The position numbers were made by a program, and so were the translations under genes. From an uncultured Collinsella sp. (GTDB taxonomy: Bacteria; Actinomycetota; Coriobacteriia; Coriobacteriales; Coriobacteriaceae): DNA of 8,001 bases. The DNA is taken from contig CABUBS010000094.1 in the NCBI GenBank assembly GCA_902489855.1, positions 1-8,001 of the forward strand, in the 5' to 3' direction. Below the pieces are notes generated by a model. The model saw nothing but the letters and a program-made list of their open reading frames with translations, did not search any database and was not told the DNA's origin. Below are positions 6,900 through 8,001 of the stretch, in pieces (the stretch's first letter is position 1; each line of letters begins with the position of its first letter).

Positions 6900-8001
6900 A
6901 TGGCGCAGGGGACGTTTGCGCAGGCGCTTCGTAAGGAGGCGGCGCTCAGCAGTACCTTTATGAAGGGGCGCTCGCTCATGCTCAACGGCGCCGTGCTGTC
7001 GTTCGAAGACTCCGGCTCGCGCTTCTCCAAAAATGTGACTATCGAGGGCTCGGTGCGCGGCTCGCGCGGCGACCTGTACAAGACGCACGTGGCGCTCGAC
7101 ATGGACGAGCACGAGGTTGTCGACTACGGCTGCGATTGCCCCGCCGCCTTCCGCTATTCCGGCATGTGCAAGCACGCCATCGCCACGGCGCTAGCGTATC
7201 TGGATGCCAGCGGCGCCGAGCCCGTCGAGGGTCTGCGCACACCGGTCCGCACGTTTACGGTACCGCCCGCACAGTCCAAGCAGCCCGCCCGTCCCGCGCC
7301 CACCGCATCTGCGGTCAACCCCAACTTTCCCTTCCCGGCGCCCGTCCCCACGAGCCCGAGCCTTGTGGCGGCGCTTTCCGATCTTTCGGACGCGCGCATG
7401 GATGAGCTCGTGGCCATGCGTCGCAAGCTCGCCGGCACCATTGACCCCGATGCGCCCAAAGCGGTGCTGGAGCCCTCGCTGGTGCCGTACTACAATCCGC
7501 TGTTTGCCGATCGCTTTAACTGGGCGCTCGAGTTTCGCATTCGCTGCGGTTCGGTGTCCTACGTGGTTAAGGATATCGACGGCATGGCCGATGCCTATGT
7601 GCGCGGCGGTACGTTCTCCTATGGTAAGAAGCTTACGTTTGTCCATGTGCCCGAGGCGTTCGATGACGTGTCGACAAAGCTGCTCGACTTTATCGCAATG
7701 ACGGTCGCCTACCTAGGCGATATTACGAGCTCGCGCTCGGCGTCGTACGACTTTGCCCGCAGCGGTTTTGTCGCCGAGCGTCAGTTGCCGGTATCCGAGT
7801 ATTCCGTCGTGTCCGTGCTGGACCTGCTGCGTGGCAGGACCCTGTCCTTTGAGCCTGCTTGGTCGCGGGGGACGACGACGCATCGCGCCTACGAGGTGGC
7901 CGTCGAGCCGTCGCCGCAGGGGGAGGGACAAGCCCCGGCTAAGCGCCCGCCGCTCCTTGCCGCCAAGATTGCACCGGCGGCGGGAGGCAGCTACGACTTG
8001 C
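6900..8001 (+). CDS. SWIM zinc-finger / SNF2-associated protein, N-terminal part of a probable SNF2-family helicase (3' end outside the window)
   Basis: The frame stays open from the ATG to the right edge (367 codons plus one base), with no stop codon inside the window. A SWIM zinc finger lies at residues 78-92: C78-D-C80, nine residues, then C90-K-H92, matching CxC...CxH. A proline-rich, probably flexible linker follows (about 113-154, 12 prolines in 42). After it comes sequence like the bacterial SNF2-helicase-associated domain: WALEFRIRCGSVSYVVKDID (208-227), then SYGKKLTF and FDDVSTKLLDFIAM. In known proteins this order (SWIM, SNF2-associated domain, then DEAD/DEAH ATPase and helicase C domains) makes ATP-driven translocases of about 1000-1100 aa. 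The ATPase part would lie to the right and is not seen here. The role is inferred to be remodelling of protein-DNA or transcription complexes; the substrate is unknown. The strong ribosome binding site and 38-bp spacing suggest an operon with dnaE. A stand-alone SWIM protein is less likely given the SNF2-associated domain. Confidence 0.85.
   Translation, partial: MAQGTFAQALRKEAALSSTFMKGRSLMLNGAVLSFEDSGSRFSKNVTIEGSVRGSRGDLYKTHVALDMDEHEVVDYGCDCPAAFRYSGMCKHAIATALAYLDASGAEPVEGLRTPVRTFTVPPAQSKQPARPAPTASAVNPNFPFPAPVPTSPSLVAALSDLSDARMDELVAMRRKLAGTIDPDAPKAVLEPSLVPYYNPLFADRFNWALEFRIRCGSVSYVVKDIDGMADAYVRGGTFSYGKKLTFVHVPEAFDDVSTKLLDFIAMTVAYLGDITSSRSASYDFARSGFVAERQLPVSEYSVVSVLDLLRGRTLSFEPAWSRGTTTHRAYEVAVEPSPQGEGQAPAKRPPLLAAKIAPAAGGSYDL

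Overview
The window is high-GC chromosomal DNA (about 60% or more by eye) packed with genes on the + strand. It looks like an actinobacterium of class Coriobacteriia, most probably Collinsella or a close relative. That rests on the GC content and GC-rich third positions, a DnaE with a complete PHP domain and lineage-style insertions, and my recollection of similar proteins. No database search was possible, so the genus is an inference. All visible genes serve DNA metabolism. I see no CRISPR array, phage gene, insertion sequence, tRNA or rRNA.

Layout: (1) Bases 1-2790 hold the 3' part of a UvrD/RecB-type helicase-nuclease, best read as AddA. The Walker A end lies left of the window. (2) Bases 2791-3057 are an intergenic region. 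It holds two long imperfect palindromes of one family, each with a 63-nt core and identical 13-nt outer arms. Their inner 5-bp boxes differ, but the changes are compensatory. A weak candidate promoter and the dnaE ribosome binding site follow. (3) Bases 3058-6861 hold a complete dnaE (1267 aa), with an apparently intact PHP exonuclease site and two insertions relative to better-known DnaE proteins. (4) Bases 6900-8001 hold the 5' part of a large gene with a CxC-CxH SWIM zinc finger, a proline-rich linker and a SNF2-helicase-associated domain. This is the front end of a SWIM/SNF2 helicase, and it runs off the right edge.

Functionally, AddA (with an AddB partner not visible here) would resect double-strand breaks. 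DnaE is the replicative polymerase, with probable PHP proofreading. The SNF2-type ATPase would remodel protein-nucleic acid complexes. Only 38 bp with no evident terminator separate dnaE from the SNF2-type gene, so they are probably co-transcribed. The addA-dnaE gap carries the palindromes and is the likely transcription boundary. The genes are ordinary members of known families. The least explained signals are the covarying palindrome pair and the altered fingers-region motif and insertions of DnaE.
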